A stretch of 64,000 nt of DNA from Rhodocyclaceae bacterium. Lineage in GTDB: Bacteria > Pseudomonadota > Gammaproteobacteria > Burkholderiales > Rhodocyclaceae. Below are positions 25,211 through 35,449 of the stretch, piece by piece. Every line of letters begins with the position of its first letter. Position 1 is the stretch's first letter. The DNA lies in NCBI GenBank assembly GCA_023383815.1, contig JAHDYG010000006.1:25061-89060 (forward strand), read 5' to 3'. The notes beneath the pieces were generated by a model. The model saw nothing but the letters and a program-made list of their open reading frames with translations. It did not search any database and was not told where the DNA came from. Position numbers and translations under genes: made by a program.

Positions 25211-28200
25211 ATGCTGTCGTTGCAGTTTTCCAACCGTCAGGAAGTCCTGCTCGAACGCCTGCTCGAGCGTCTGGGCGAAGCACACCCTGGACCGTTCGGC
25301 GTGCGCGAGATCATCGTTCCGAGTACCGCGATGCGGCGCCAGGTGGAGCTGGCCGTTGCCGAACGCGAAGGCGTCGCCGTCAACCTGCGCTTTTCGTACC
25401 TCGCGCAGTGGTTGTGGGCGCAGATCGGGAAGCTCGTTCCGGTTGGCGAGGAGTCGCCTTTCTCGCCACCCGTGCTCGCGTGGCGCCTCCATGCGCTGCT
25501 CGGCGAGCGCGACTGGACCGCGCGTCAGCCGCGCCTGGCGCGCTACCTGGAGGGGGCGAGCGAACGCATGCGCTTCGAGCTCGCCGAGCGCTGCGCGCGA
25601 CTCTTCGACCAGTACCTGACCTATCGTCCGCACTGGCTGGCCCGGTGGGCCGAGGGCGGGACGATCGCCGGACTCGATGCGGAAGGGCGTGACGACGAGG
25701 CCTGGCAGTCCGAACTGTGGCGCCGTCTCGTGCGTGCGCTCGGAGTGGGGGCCGAGCATCCGTCGCACGTCTTCCTGCGGGCGCTCGAAACACGGGGATC
25801 CGCCGCGGCGGCGGGACTTCCGGCGCGTGTCGAAGTATTCTGCGTGCCGGCCCTGCCGCCGCTCTACCTTGAACTTCTGCTGCGGCTCGGACAGTGGATC
25901 GATCTGCGGCTCTACGTGCTCAATCCGTGCCGCGAATACTGGTTCGAGATCGTCGCGCCGCGCCGCCTCTCGTGGCTGGAAGCACGCGCACGCGCGCATG
26001 GTCACGAAACCGGCAACGCGCTGCTCGCAGCCTGGGGGCGCCAGACCCAGGCCCAGATCGACCTGCTCTACGAAGCCAGCGGCGACACCGTCGTCGACGA
26101 AGCCTGTTTCGTGCCGGCGAGCGGGAACCATCTTCTTGCCCGGTTGCAGAACGCCGTTCTCGATCTGGTCGATCCTGCCCCCGGGAGCGTTCCGCTCGAA
26201 GCCGCGGATCGCAGCCTCGAAGTGCACGTCTGCCACGGTCTTGCGCGCGAGCTGGAAGTCCTGCACGACCGGCTCCTCGAGTGCTTCGACCAGGACGAGG
26301 GGCTGCGCCCCCAGGACGTGTTCGTACTCACGCCGGATCTGGACCGGGCGGCGCCGCTCATCGAAGCGGTCTTCGGATCGGCCCCGGCGCACCGGCGTAT
26401 TCCGTGGCAGATCACCGGACTCGGGCAGACCCGCATCAACCCGGTCGCGCGGGTGCTCGATGCAGCGCTCACGCTGGCAGCCGGACGTCACCCCGTCAGT
26501 GCACTCTTCGAGCTGCTGCGCATGGCGCCGGTCGCACAACGCTTCGGCTTCGACCGCGAAGGACTCGAACGCGTGCATGGCTGGTTGCGGGTGGCGGGGG
26601 TCCATTGGGGGCTCGGAGCGGAGCACCGGTCCCGTCTCGGCCTGCCTGGCGGAGAGCGCCATACCCTCGGCGATGGCCTGCAACGCCTGTTCCTCGCCTA
26701 CGCCTGGGGGGAGGACGAGGCGCCTGCGGCGATTGCAGGTGCGGGGGTTCCGGCAGGCGATCCCGAAGGGGCTGCCGCGCTCGACCTTGGGCGCCTGTCG
26801 CGCTTTGCCGAGCAGATCGAGCGGTACTCGGCCGAATGTGCGCGCAACCACGATGCCGAGGGCTGGTGCGAACTGCTGTCGGACCTGCTCGACGGGCTCG
26901 TGCCGGCGACCAGCGAATGGATCGACGATCTGCGCCTGGTGCGGGCCGCAATCGAAGCGCTGCGTGCACAGTGGCGCGCGGCCGACTTCGCTGGTGCGCT
27001 CCCGCTGGAGGTCGTGCACGGGGTGCTCACCGAGGCGCTCGACGAGCCGGCACGTGGCGGGGTGCCGACCGGCGCCGTGAGCTTCGCGGCCCTGCCGAGC
27101 CTGCGCGGTCTCCCGGCCGGCATGATCTGCGCCATCGGGCTCGACGATGGCGTGTTTCCGGGTAATGCCGGATCGCTCGAGTTCGATCTGATGACCCGCC
27201 TGAGCGCGCGCGGCGACCGCCAGCGCCGGACCGATGACCGCAACCTCTTTCTCGACCTCCTGCTGGCGGCGCGCTCCCGCCTGCATCTTTCGTACTCCGG
27301 GCGCAGCGTGCGCGACAACAGCGAGGCGCCGCCCTCGGTCCTCGTCGATGAACTGCTCGATTACGCGAGCCGGCTCTGTGCAAGCGATCCGGCTCGTCCC
27401 GAGGCGCGACAGGACGTCCGCCGCCGACTGACGGTCGAGCACCCGCTGCAGGCGTTCTCGGAGCGCTACTTCGATGCGTCCGAAGGCGACCCGCGTCTGA
27501 CGAGCTATCGTGAGGACACTTGTGAGGCGCTGCGCCAGCGCGAGGCCGCCCGGGGCCTTCCCTCCGCAGGGATGCCTGCGGAGGATGCAGGCACCTTTGC
27601 CGAACGCGCGATGAGCCCGACCGACGATGCGGATGATGAGGACGACCGTCCCGACACCGCCGAGCATCGTGCAGCCCCACCCTTTCTGGCCGCTTCTCTC
27701 GCCCCCGCGGGTGAGCAGTGGCGCCAGCCCACGGTCGAACACCTGGTTCGCTTCCTGCGCCAACCCGCTGCCTACCTGCTCCGGCAACGGCTGGGCATCG
27801 CACTGCCGGGGGCGGATGAGGAGCTGGACGACGACGAAGCCTTCGTGCCCGCCTACGATGCGCCCGAGCGACTGGCCCGACGCATCCTGCCGGCCTTGCT
27901 CGCCGGGGCTGGGGCGCCGCGCGTGCGCGAACTCGCCGCGGCGGGTGGCGAGTATCCGGACGGCGCGCTCGGGGCCGCCCGACTCGACACCGAACTGGTC
28001 CGGCTGGCGGCATTCGCCGGCCCCTTGCGAGCGGCGTTGGCCGAGGGGCCGCTGCCGGCCCGTACGCAGCGGCTGCCCTTCGTGCTCGATGGCGAGGACT
28101 GGGCCCTGCAGGTCGCATTCAGCGATCTGCGCTCCGGCGGACTGGTGCGCTACCGGTACCGCGACGCGCGCGCTGCCGACCTGCTCGAAGCCTGGATCGC

Positions 28201-28630
28201 GCACCTCGCCTTGTGTGCGATGGCGCCTCCGGGGGTTGCGCTGCGCTCCGAATGGCACGCGCGCGACCGGATCTTCCACCTGCGCCCGTGCGAGCCGGCG
28301 CACGAGCGGCTCGCCGAGCTGATGGCCTTGTACCGCCAGGGGCTGCGGGAGCCCGTGCCGTTCTTTGCCAGATCGGGCTGGGCCTGGATCAGCAAGGGAC
28401 GCCGGATGGCCGATGCGCTGAGGGCGTGGCGGGGACACTGGCGTTCGGATGGCGCGCAGCGCGGTGAGCGCGACGAGCCGGCCGTGCGCCTGGCCTGGCG
28501 CGGCCGGGTCGATCCGCTGGAGCGCGCCTTCGAACGTTTCGAGGCCCTTGCCGCAACGGTGTTCGAACCCTTGCTGCAGCATCTGGATGATGAGGACGGT
28601 GTCGTGACGGAGCAGGGAGGGGAAGCATGA
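25211..28630 (+). CDS. recC: Exodeoxyribonuclease V subunit RecC
   Basis: A 1139-residue RecC protein, close to E. coli RecC in length (1122). RecC binds RecB and RecD, splits the DNA strands and scans for Chi. It is an inactivated helicase/nuclease fold and accordingly shows no Walker motif. Typical blocks are the N-terminal VPSTAMRRQVELAVAEREGVAVNL, the central VFVLTPDLDRAAPLIEAVFG and CAIGLDDGVFPGN. It starts at ATG 25211 and overlaps recB by four bases (ATGA). The large minus-strand ORF over it is a shadow. Confidence 0.92.
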   Translation: MLSLQFSNRQEVLLERLLERLGEAHPGPFGVREIIVPSTAMRRQVELAVAEREGVAVNLRFSYLAQWLWAQIGKLVPVGEESPFSPPVLAWRLHALLGERDWTARQPRLARYLEGASERMRFELAERCARLFDQYLTYRPHWLARWAEGGTIAGLDAEGRDDEAWQSELWRRLVRALGVGAEHPSHVFLRALETRGSAAAAGLPARVEVFCVPALPPLYLELLLRLGQWIDLRLYVLNPCREYWFEIVAPRRLSWLEARARAHGHETGNALLAAWGRQTQAQIDLLYEASGDTVVDEACFVPASGNHLLARLQNAVLDLVDPAPGSVPLEAADRSLEVHVCHGLARELEVLHDRLLECFDQDEGLRPQDVFVLTPDLDRAAPLIEAVFGSAPAHRRIPWQITGLGQTRINPVARVLDAALTLAAGRHPVSALFELLRMAPVAQRFGFDREGLERVHGWLRVAGVHWGLGAEHRSRLGLPGGERHTLGDGLQRLFLAYAWGEDEAPAAIAGAGVPAGDPEGAAALDLGRLSRFAEQIERYSAECARNHDAEGWCELLSDLLDGLVPATSEWIDDLRLVRAAIEALRAQWRAADFAGALPLEVVHGVLTEALDEPARGGVPTGAVSFAALPSLRGLPAGMICAIGLDDGVFPGNAGSLEFDLMTRLSARGDRQRRTDDRNLFLDLLLAARSRLHLSYSGRSVRDNSEAPPSVLVDELLDYASRLCASDPARPEARQDVRRRLTVEHPLQAFSERYFDASEGDPRLTSYREDTCEALRQREAARGLPSAGMPAEDAGTFAERAMSPTDDADDEDDRPDTAEHRAAPPFLAASLAPAGEQWRQPTVEHLVRFLRQPAAYLLRQRLGIALPGADEELDDDEAFVPAYDAPERLARRILPALLAGAGAPRVRELAAAGGEYPDGALGAARLDTELVRLAAFAGPLRAALAEGPLPARTQRLPFVLDGEDWALQVAFSDLRSGGLVRYRYRDARAADLLEAWIAHLALCAMAPPGVALRSEWHARDRIFHLRPCEPAHERLAELMALYRQGLREPVPFFARSGWAWISKGRRMADALRAWRGHWRSDGAQRGERDEPAVRLAWRGRVDPLERAFERFEALAATVFEPLLQHLDDEDGVVTEQGGEA

Positions 28631-31600
28631 ATCCCGGGCAGATACCTGGTCCGGCCGGCCCCGATCCGCTGCACTGGGCGCTCGACGGGGTGCGCCTGAT
28701 CGAGGCCTCGGCGGGGACCGGCAAGACCTACGCAATCTGCGCGCTGTACCTGCGCCTCCTGATCGAATCGGAGCTGGGGGTGGAGCGGATCCTTGTCGTC
28801 ACCTTCACGCGCGCGGCGACGGCCGAATTGCGCAGCCGCATCCGCAGCCGCCTGGCCGAGCTGCTCGCGCATCTGGACGGAACGGCGCCGAGCGTCGATC
28901 CCCTCGTACTCGGGCTGGCTACCCTTGGCTCACCCGGCGAGGGCGGTGAGGCCCGCATCGCACGCCTGCGCGAAGCGCTGCAGCGCTTCGACGAGGCGGC
29001 CATCTTCACGATCCACGGCTACTGTCAGCGCGCCCTCGCCGAGACGCCCTTTGCCGCCGGCCTACCGTTCGCGCTAGAACTCGTCGAAGACGACGAAGCG
29101 CTGCGCGCCGAAGTGACGCGCGACTTCTGGCGCCGCACTCTGAGCGAGGACGACACGCTTTCCGCGCTCGCGCCGCTTTTCGAGACGCAGGGAGACAGCC
29201 CGGAACGCTGGGCGGCGTTGCTCGGGCGCGTGATGGCGCGGCCGCTGGCCCGGCTGTGCTGGCCGTCCGCCGAGCCCGGTGCAGCAGAGCGACCGAGTGC
29301 CGAGGCGCTAGGCGACGCGCTGCAGGCTGCCCGGCGCGCCTGGGGCGAGGATGGCAAAGAGGTCCTGGCAACGCTCGACGAGGGACGCTCCGGGCTCAAC
29401 CGGAGCACCTATTCGGATGCCGCCATCGAGGCCGCAGTGGCGGGCTGGCGTGCCTTGCTCGCCGCTGCGGATCCGCTCGCAGTCGTCGGACCGGACAAGG
29501 CCCGGCTCGAGCTGCTGACGACGAGTGTCCTGCAGATACGTACGAACAAGGGGAAATCGACGCCGCAGCACCCCTTCTTCGACGCGGCGGAGGGGCTGCT
29601 GGCGCTGCGCGGACGCCATGCCGCCTGGGCCGAGGGCCGACGCCTTGCCCTGTTGCGCCGCTTCATCGAGGAGGCTGCGGTGGAGTTGCGCAGGCGGAAG
29701 CTCGAGCGGCGTGTGATCGCGTTCGACGACATCCTGCGCAACATCCACGACGCCCTGGCCAGCGGGCGCCAGCCATGGCTCGCGGGCGCGTTGCGGCAGC
29801 GCTATCCGGTCGCGCTGATCGACGAGTTCCAGGATACCGATCCGCTGCAGTTCGACATCTTCCGCCGCATCTATGGTGCGACGGAGCGCTCGCGGCGCGG
29901 GCGTCTGCTGCTCGTGGGCGATCCCAAGCAGGCGATCTACAGTTTCCGCAATGCCGATCTGTACGCCTATCTCGATGCGCGCGAGGCGACTGACGCACGC
30001 TACACGCTGGCGCACAACCAGCGCTCCGACGCCGGCCTGATCCGTGCCTGCAATGCGCTGTTCGAGACCAATCCGGAAGCATTCGTGCTGCCCGGCCTGC
30101 GTTTCGCACCGGTCGCGCTCGGTGTGCGCCCGCGCCAGCCCTTCGTGGACGACGGTGCACCGATGCGCTCGCCGCTCTGTGTCTGGTGGGCGCCGCAAGG
30201 CGAGGACGGAGCGCCACTCCCCCATCAGGATCTGATGCAGCGGGCTGCGCGTGCGACCGCGGCTGAAATCGCCCGGCTGCTGCGCGATGCGGCCACAGGC
30301 CGGGTGACGATCGGCGCGCGCGCGCTGGCGGCGGCCGACATCGCCGTTCTGGTCAAGACGCATCGCCAGGGGGCGCGCATGCGCGAGGCGCTGTCGACGT
30401 TCGGCATCGGCAGTGTCGAGCTTTCCCAGAGCAGCGTCTATCACAGTGCCGAGGCTGAGGAGCTCGAGCGGGTGCTGCTCGCGGTCGCGGAACCGTCGCG
30501 CGTCCCCTTGCTGCTGGCGGCGTGCGCGACCGTCCTGATGGGAGCCGTGGCCGGGGACCTGGAAGCGCTGGGCCAGGACGACGTGCGGCTGGCCGAACGG
30601 ATGGCGCGCTTTGCCGAGCTGCGTGAGCTGTGGCTGACGCGCGGCGTCGGGGTCGCGCTGCGTCACTGGATGGTGCAGGACGAAGTCAGCGCACGGCTGC
30701 TGCGCGCGGCCGACGGCGAGCGGCGCCTCACGAACCTCCTGCACCTGGTCGAACTCCTCCACGAGGCGGCGGCCACGCGTCCCGCGCCGGACGCGCTGCT
30801 GCGCTGGTTTGCCGCCCGTCGCGGCGAGAGCGGCAAGGGCGAGGCGGCACAGCTGCGCCTGGAGTCGGATCGCAACCTGGTGCGCATCGTCACGATCCAC
30901 CGCTCCAAGGGGCTCGAGTACGGCGTCGTGTTCTGCCCCTTCCTGTTCGATGGGCGTTCGCAGTCGCCGCAGGAGGGGGGGCTGCGGATCTATCACGAGC
31001 CGGGCAGCGTGACCGGCGACGAATCTGGAACAGAAAACCCAACGCATCAGGTGATGATCGATTTCCGCCCCGAAGCCGCGGAGGATGACGCGATCAAGGC
31101 GCGTCTGCGCGAGGCGCGCGACGCCGAGGAGGTGCGCCTCATTTACGTGGCGCTTACGCGGGCGGTGCATCGCTGCTACGTCGTCGCCGGTTTCTACGGG
31201 CGCCCGACCCGATCCGGGCTGTCGGTGCATGAGAGCACGCGCAGCCCGCTCAACTGGCTCGTGGCCGGGGCTGGAAGCGCTCCCCGCGAGTGGCGGGAGC
31301 GACGACTCGATCCGGAGCAGGTTTCGTCCGCCTGGTGTGCGTTCGCCGAGCGTGTGGGGTCGGACCTGAGCCTCGTCGAGTTGCCGGTCGGCAGTCCGGA
31401 TGGAGGATCCTGGTCCGGGATGCCCGACCCGGTCCGGTGTCTGAATGCCCGCAGGTTGACGCACCCGGTACCGTCGGGCTGGCGGATCGGTAGTTTCAGC
31501 GCGCTGCAGCACGGTGCGCAACGCGAGGAGGCCGCACGCGACCGCGATGCGCGTGCGGCCGGCTGGCCACCGCCCGCTGCGGTGGCCTCGCTCAGCGAAC

Positions 31601-32373
31601 CCGCCGACGCCGACGACTTTCTTGGTTTTCCGCGCGGAACCTGGGCCGGGGAATGCCTGCACGCGGTGTTCGAGCGCATCGAGTTTGCCCAGCCCTCGGG
31701 GCATGCAAAGGCCATTGATGCCGCGCTGGCGGCCTATCCAATGCGGGGCGAGGCGGACAGGAAGCCCGTGCCGCCCGCGCGCCTGCGGCGCATGCTCGAA
31801 TCCATGCTGACCGACGTGCTGGCGACCGAGCTCGTGCCGGACGCTGCCGCGCCGCTGCGGCTTTCGAGCCTGCCCGCAGAGCGATGCGCAGTCGAGCTCG
31901 GATTCCACCTGCCAGCGGCCGGACTTACCGCAACCGCGCTCAACGACTGGCTCCTCCGTCACGGCTACGTCACGCCCAGGCTCGTCTTCGGTGGGCTGTC
32001 GGGCTATCTGAAGGGCTACATCGATCTGGTCTTCGAGCACGCCGGCCGCTACTACGTGCTCGACTGGAAGTCGAACCATCTCGGATTTGCACTCGAGGAC
32101 TATGCGCCCGCGCGCCTGGAAGAGGTGATGCAGGCACATGGCTACCACCTGCAGCATCTGCTGTACGGACTGGCGCTGCACCGCCATCTGGTGCGCACGC
32201 TGCCCGGCTACGACTACCGGCGCGACTTTGGCGGGGCCTTCTATCTCTTCGTGCGCGGGGTGCGTCCGCGCTGGCTCGTCGATGGGCGTCCGGCCGGCGT
32301 GTGGTTCCACCGGGCGCCGGAGAACGTCATGGCGAGCCTCGATCGACTGATCGCAGGCAGGGAGGCGGGATGA
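28627..32373 (+). CDS. recB: Exodeoxyribonuclease V subunit RecB
   Basis: A 1248-residue RecB, the 3'-5' helicase and nuclease of RecBCD, which processes double-strand breaks for RecA. Walker A is EASAGTGKTYAI near residue 26. Further SF1 motifs are ALIDEFQDTDPLQF (motif II), VGDPKQAIYSFRNAD and TIHRSKGLEYGVVF. The C-terminal nuclease keeps GYIDLVF and VLDWKSNHLG, carrying the metal-binding aspartates and lysine. The start overlaps the recC stop and the stop overlaps the recD start, so the three subunits are translationally coupled. Confidence 0.93.
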   Translation: MNPGQIPGPAGPDPLHWALDGVRLIEASAGTGKTYAICALYLRLLIESELGVERILVVTFTRAATAELRSRIRSRLAELLAHLDGTAPSVDPLVLGLATLGSPGEGGEARIARLREALQRFDEAAIFTIHGYCQRALAETPFAAGLPFALELVEDDEALRAEVTRDFWRRTLSEDDTLSALAPLFETQGDSPERWAALLGRVMARPLARLCWPSAEPGAAERPSAEALGDALQAARRAWGEDGKEVLATLDEGRSGLNRSTYSDAAIEAAVAGWRALLAAADPLAVVGPDKARLELLTTSVLQIRTNKGKSTPQHPFFDAAEGLLALRGRHAAWAEGRRLALLRRFIEEAAVELRRRKLERRVIAFDDILRNIHDALASGRQPWLAGALRQRYPVALIDEFQDTDPLQFDIFRRIYGATERSRRGRLLLVGDPKQAIYSFRNADLYAYLDAREATDARYTLAHNQRSDAGLIRACNALFETNPEAFVLPGLRFAPVALGVRPRQPFVDDGAPMRSPLCVWWAPQGEDGAPLPHQDLMQRAARATAAEIARLLRDAATGRVTIGARALAAADIAVLVKTHRQGARMREALSTFGIGSVELSQSSVYHSAEAEELERVLLAVAEPSRVPLLLAACATVLMGAVAGDLEALGQDDVRLAERMARFAELRELWLTRGVGVALRHWMVQDEVSARLLRAADGERRLTNLLHLVELLHEAAATRPAPDALLRWFAARRGESGKGEAAQLRLESDRNLVRIVTIHRSKGLEYGVVFCPFLFDGRSQSPQEGGLRIYHEPGSVTGDESGTENPTHQVMIDFRPEAAEDDAIKARLREARDAEEVRLIYVALTRAVHRCYVVAGFYGRPTRSGLSVHESTRSPLNWLVAGAGSAPREWRERRLDPEQVSSAWCAFAERVGSDLSLVELPVGSPDGGSWSGMPDPVRCLNARRLTHPVPSGWRIGSFSALQHGAQREEAARDRDARAAGWPPPAAVASLSEPADADDFLGFPRGTWAGECLHAVFERIEFAQPSGHAKAIDAALAAYPMRGEADRKPVPPARLRRMLESMLTDVLATELVPDAAAPLRLSSLPAERCAVELGFHLPAAGLTATALNDWLLRHGYVTPRLVFGGLSGYLKGYIDLVFEHAGRYYVLDWKSNHLGFALEDYAPARLEEVMQAHGYHLQHLLYGLALHRHLVRTLPGYDYRRDFGGAFYLFVRGVRPRWLVDGRPAGVWFHRAPENVMASLDRLIAGREAG

Positions 32374-34259
32374 TCGAAGAGATCTCCGGCGGCGCTCGAG
32401 CGAATCACGAACTGGCCCGCGCGCTGGCTGTGCGAGTGGTCGGGTGGGCGCGCGCCGTCGGCGCCGCAGAGCCGATCCTGGAGGCGCTGCACGGAGCCGT
32501 GGAGCGCCTCCAGTTTGCACTGGGGGAAGGCCATGTGTGTCTGCCGCTCGCTGCGCTCGAGGCCTCCCCGGTTGCCGTGTCCGCGCTGCGTGCGCGCTTG
32601 CTGGCGAGCGGTGTCGTCGGACTGGCGGGAGGTGACGCCAGTGCCCCGGATCGGCCGCTGGTGCTCGATGGCGCTGATCGGCTCTACCTGCGCCGCCACT
32701 TCGAGCGCGAATCACGGCTCGCACGCGCCTTGCTGCGGATCGCCCGACCGCTGCCCGCCTCTGCCGATCCGGCGACGGTGCGGGAATGTCTGGGGCGTTT
32801 CTTCGATACGCCGAACGATGATCCGGTGGATTGGCAGCGGCTTGCGGTCGCACTCGCGCTGGAGCGCGGACTCGCGGTGATCAGCGGCGGGCCGGGCACT
32901 GGCAAGACGACGACCGTGGCCGCGCTGCTGGGTTGCCTGCTGACGCTTGCACCGGATCTGCGCATCGCGCTTGCGGCACCGACCGGCAAGGCCGCGGCAC
33001 GCCTGCTCGAAGCGATCGGCCAACGTGGTGCAAAGTTTCCCGAAGCATTGCGCGCACGCCTGCCCGACGAGGCCCGGACCCTGCACCGTCTGCTCGGGGC
33101 CGGTCCGCAGGCCGGCGACTACCGCCATCACGCCGGCAATCCCCTGCCGCTCGACGTGCTGGTCGTCGACGAGGCCTCGATGCTCGATCTGTCGCTGGCG
33201 GCGCGTCTGGTCGAAGCCCTGCCGGCACATGCGCGCCTGATCCTGCTGGGCGACCAGGATCAGCTCGCGGCGGTCGAGGCGGGTGCGGTGTTTGCGGCCG
33301 TGTCGGCCGATCCATCGCTGGCGCCGCCGACCGTCGAGCGCCTCGCACAGTGCACCGCTGCGCCGGCCAGGGCGATCCAGCCGCCGCCTGCACGCGCGCC
33401 AACGCCGCTTGCCGGCAGCGTCGTATGGCTCACACGCAGCTACCGTTTCGCCCGCGACTCCGGAATCGGGAAACTCGCGGCCGGGATCCGCGAAGGGCAT
33501 GCCGATGCGCTGCTCGGGTGGCTCGCGCAGCACGACGATGTGAACGTACGCTGGCTCGATGACGACGCTGCGCAGCCGGGCGAAGCGGCGAGGCAGCGCA
33601 TGGAGGCTGGATACGCCGCCTACGTGACGGCGGTGCGCGAGCATGCCGGCGATCCGCAGCCGGTCTTCGCGGCCTTCGAGTCGTTTCGTGTGCTGTGTGC
33701 GATTCGCGGCGGCGGTCGCGGGGTGGAGGCCATCAATGGCTGGCTGGAGCGCTGCCTGCGCGCGCAGCTCGGCGGTTCGGCGGCGGGCGCCTCGCGCGAG
33801 GAGGCAGACAGCCGGTGGTTCGCCGGCCGGGCGCTGATCGTACGGCGCAACGATTCCCTGTTGCGACTCTTCAACGGCGACATCGGAATCTGCCTGCCGG
33901 GTGCGGACGGTGCGCTCCAGGCAGTCTTCCGCGATGGCAGCGGTGGCTGGCGCAGGCTCGCCATCGCGCGCCTGCCGGACCATGAGACGGCCTTTGCGAT
34001 GACGGTCCACAAGAGCCAGGGGTCCGAGTTCCGCGATGTGCTGGTGCTGCTCCCGGCGCAGCCCGCCCGCGTCGTGAGCCGTGAACTGCTGTACACCGCC
34101 GTGACTCGCGCCACCTCCTCGGTGACCCTGGTGGCCGCGGCGTCGGTGCTGGATGCGGCCTGCCGCACGCCAGGCGAGCGCCGCAGCGGCCTCATCGACC
34201 GCATGCGCGAATGTGCGGTACAGTCGCTGCCTGTCCGAACCGAACAACTGGAGGTTTGA
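32370..34259 (+). CDS. recD: Exodeoxyribonuclease V subunit RecD
   Basis: A 629-residue RecD, the 5'-3' helicase of RecBCD. Walker A GGPGTGKTTT lies near residues 172-181, Walker B is VVDEASMLDL and motif III is LLGDQDQLAAVEAG. The C-terminal FAMTVHKSQGSEF and LLYTAVTRATS complete the SF1B set. The ATG at 32370 overlaps the recB stop (ATGA); the ORF track start lies inside recB. The gene order recC-recB-recD is complete and no ptrA-like gene is inserted. Confidence 0.92.
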   Translation: MIEEISGGARANHELARALAVRVVGWARAVGAAEPILEALHGAVERLQFALGEGHVCLPLAALEASPVAVSALRARLLASGVVGLAGGDASAPDRPLVLDGADRLYLRRHFERESRLARALLRIARPLPASADPATVRECLGRFFDTPNDDPVDWQRLAVALALERGLAVISGGPGTGKTTTVAALLGCLLTLAPDLRIALAAPTGKAAARLLEAIGQRGAKFPEALRARLPDEARTLHRLLGAGPQAGDYRHHAGNPLPLDVLVVDEASMLDLSLAARLVEALPAHARLILLGDQDQLAAVEAGAVFAAVSADPSLAPPTVERLAQCTAAPARAIQPPPARAPTPLAGSVVWLTRSYRFARDSGIGKLAAGIREGHADALLGWLAQHDDVNVRWLDDDAAQPGEAARQRMEAGYAAYVTAVREHAGDPQPVFAAFESFRVLCAIRGGGRGVEAINGWLERCLRAQLGGSAAGASREEADSRWFAGRALIVRRNDSLLRLFNGDIGICLPGADGALQAVFRDGSGGWRRLAIARLPDHETAFAMTVHKSQGSEFRDVLVLLPAQPARVVSRELLYTAVTRATSSVTLVAAASVLDAACRTPGERRSGLIDRMRECAVQSLPVRTEQLEV

Positions 34260-34260
34260 A

Positions 34261-35388
34261 GTGCCTGGCTTGCTCCCCGAAGTCGATCCCGACGGCCTGC
34301 TCGAATTCTCGGTCGTGTTCACAGACCGCTCGCTCAACCACATGTCGCAAGCCTTCCAGCAGGTGATGCGGGACATCTCCTCGACGCTCAAGGAGGTCTA
34401 TCACGCCCGCTCGGTCGTCGTCGTGCCCGGGGGCGGCACCTATGGCATGGAAGCGGTGGCGCGACAGTTCGCGACCGGGCGCAAGTGCCTCGTGATCCGC
34501 AACGGCTGGTTCAGCTATCGCTGGACGCAGATCTTCGAGGCTGGCGCGATCCCCTCCTCGCACACGGTGATGAAGGCGCGGCCCGTCAGCGACGAGCCGC
34601 AGGCGCCGTGGGCGCCGGCGCCGGTCGGGGAGGTGGTTGCGGCGATCCGCGCCGAGCGCCCGGATCTGGTGTTCGCCCCGCATGTCGAGACTTCGTCCGG
34701 AATGATGCTGCCCGACGACTACCTGCGCGCCGTCGCCGACGCCGTGCACGAAGTCGGCGGGATGATGGTGCTCGACTGCATCGCGTCGGGTGCGATCTGG
34801 GTCGACATGCAGGACTGCGGCATTGATGTGCTGATCAGTGCACCGCAGAAGGGCTGGAGCGCCTCACCGTGCAGCGCGCTGGTGATGCTCGGCGAGCGTG
34901 CCCGCGAACGCATCGATGACACGCGCAGCACCAGCTTTGCGTGCGATCTGCTGAAGTGGCTGCAGATCATGGAGGCCTATGAGAATGGTGGCCATGCCTA
35001 TCACGCGACGCTGCCCACCGATGCGCTCAAGCGCTTCCGCGATGCGATGCTCGAGACCCGTCGCGACGGATTCGAGCACCTGCGTGCGGCGCAGTCCGAA
35101 CTGGGCAGCCGCGTGCGTGCGCTGCTGGCCGGGCATGGGGTAAAGAGCGTCGCCGCGCCCGGATTCGAGGCGCCTGGCGTGGTCGTGAGCTACACCGCGG
35201 ACGATGGGATCAAGAGCGGTGCGAAGTTTGCCGCCGTCGGACTGCAGATCGCCGCTGGCGTGCCGCTGCAATGCGACGAAGGGGCCGATTTCAGGACCTT
35301 CCGCCTGGGGCTCTTCGGACTCGACAAGCTTGAGCATGTGGACCGCACCGTCGCGAGCCTGAAGGACGCGCTCGAACGCGTGCTCTGA
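34261..35388 (+). CDS. Class V PLP-dependent aminotransferase (serine/alanine-glyoxylate type)
   Basis: A 375-residue fold-type I PLP enzyme of the class V family. GGGTYGMEAVARQF is the phosphate-binding loop, VLDCIASGAIWVDMQ carries the pyridine-binding aspartate, and the Schiff-base lysine is in ISAPQKGWSASPC. Overall it resembles serine-glyoxylate/alanine-glyoxylate aminotransferases, but the amino donor is uncertain. The start is GTG at 34261, one base after the recD stop, supported by GGAGG seven bases upstream. It may be read from the recCBD transcript; no functional link to recombination is evident. A strong stem-loop follows directly. Confidence 0.82.
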   Translation: MPGLLPEVDPDGLLEFSVVFTDRSLNHMSQAFQQVMRDISSTLKEVYHARSVVVVPGGGTYGMEAVARQFATGRKCLVIRNGWFSYRWTQIFEAGAIPSSHTVMKARPVSDEPQAPWAPAPVGEVVAAIRAERPDLVFAPHVETSSGMMLPDDYLRAVADAVHEVGGMMVLDCIASGAIWVDMQDCGIDVLISAPQKGWSASPCSALVMLGERARERIDDTRSTSFACDLLKWLQIMEAYENGGHAYHATLPTDALKRFRDAMLETRRDGFEHLRAAQSELGSRVRALLAGHGVKSVAAPGFEAPGVVVSYTADDGIKSGAKFAAVGLQIAAGVPLQCDEGADFRTFRLGLFGLDKLEHVDRTVASLKDALERVL

Positions 35389-35412
35389 CCCGCCGGGTCC
35401 CGGCCCGGCGGG
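35389..35412. terminator. Perfect 9-bp GC hairpin after the aminotransferase
   Basis: CCCGCCGGG and CCCGGCGGG pair around a six-base loop immediately after the stop codon, followed only by TT. It lies between the convergent aminotransferase and cytochrome c' loci and probably terminates the recCBD-aminotransferase unit. Confidence 0.55.
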
Positions 35413-35449
35413 TTCCGGGCGCACGCGGTCCGCCGGCCCCCCGCCATGC

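Noticed and set aside
25058-28735. 1225-residue minus-strand ORF opposite recC
   Set aside because: It mirrors recC codon phase in GC-rich DNA, has arginine/alanine/proline-rich composition and no recognisable domain. The plus strand encodes a full-length RecC.
29308-32853. 1181-residue minus-strand ORF opposite recB/recD
   Set aside because: Shadow of recB; no domain, and it spans the recB-recD junction, which is explained by the real genes.
21820-34259. A defence island formed by the NERD-helicase, Hsp20 genes and recCBD
   Set aside because: No toxin, restriction, retron, CBASS or phage genes and no integrase; recCBD and Hsp20 are housekeeping. Only the NERD-helicase alone is kept as a finding.
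34261-35388. Aminotransferase as a functional member of the RecBCD system
   Set aside because: It is adjacent and close to recD but is an ordinary class V enzyme; no evidence beyond position.
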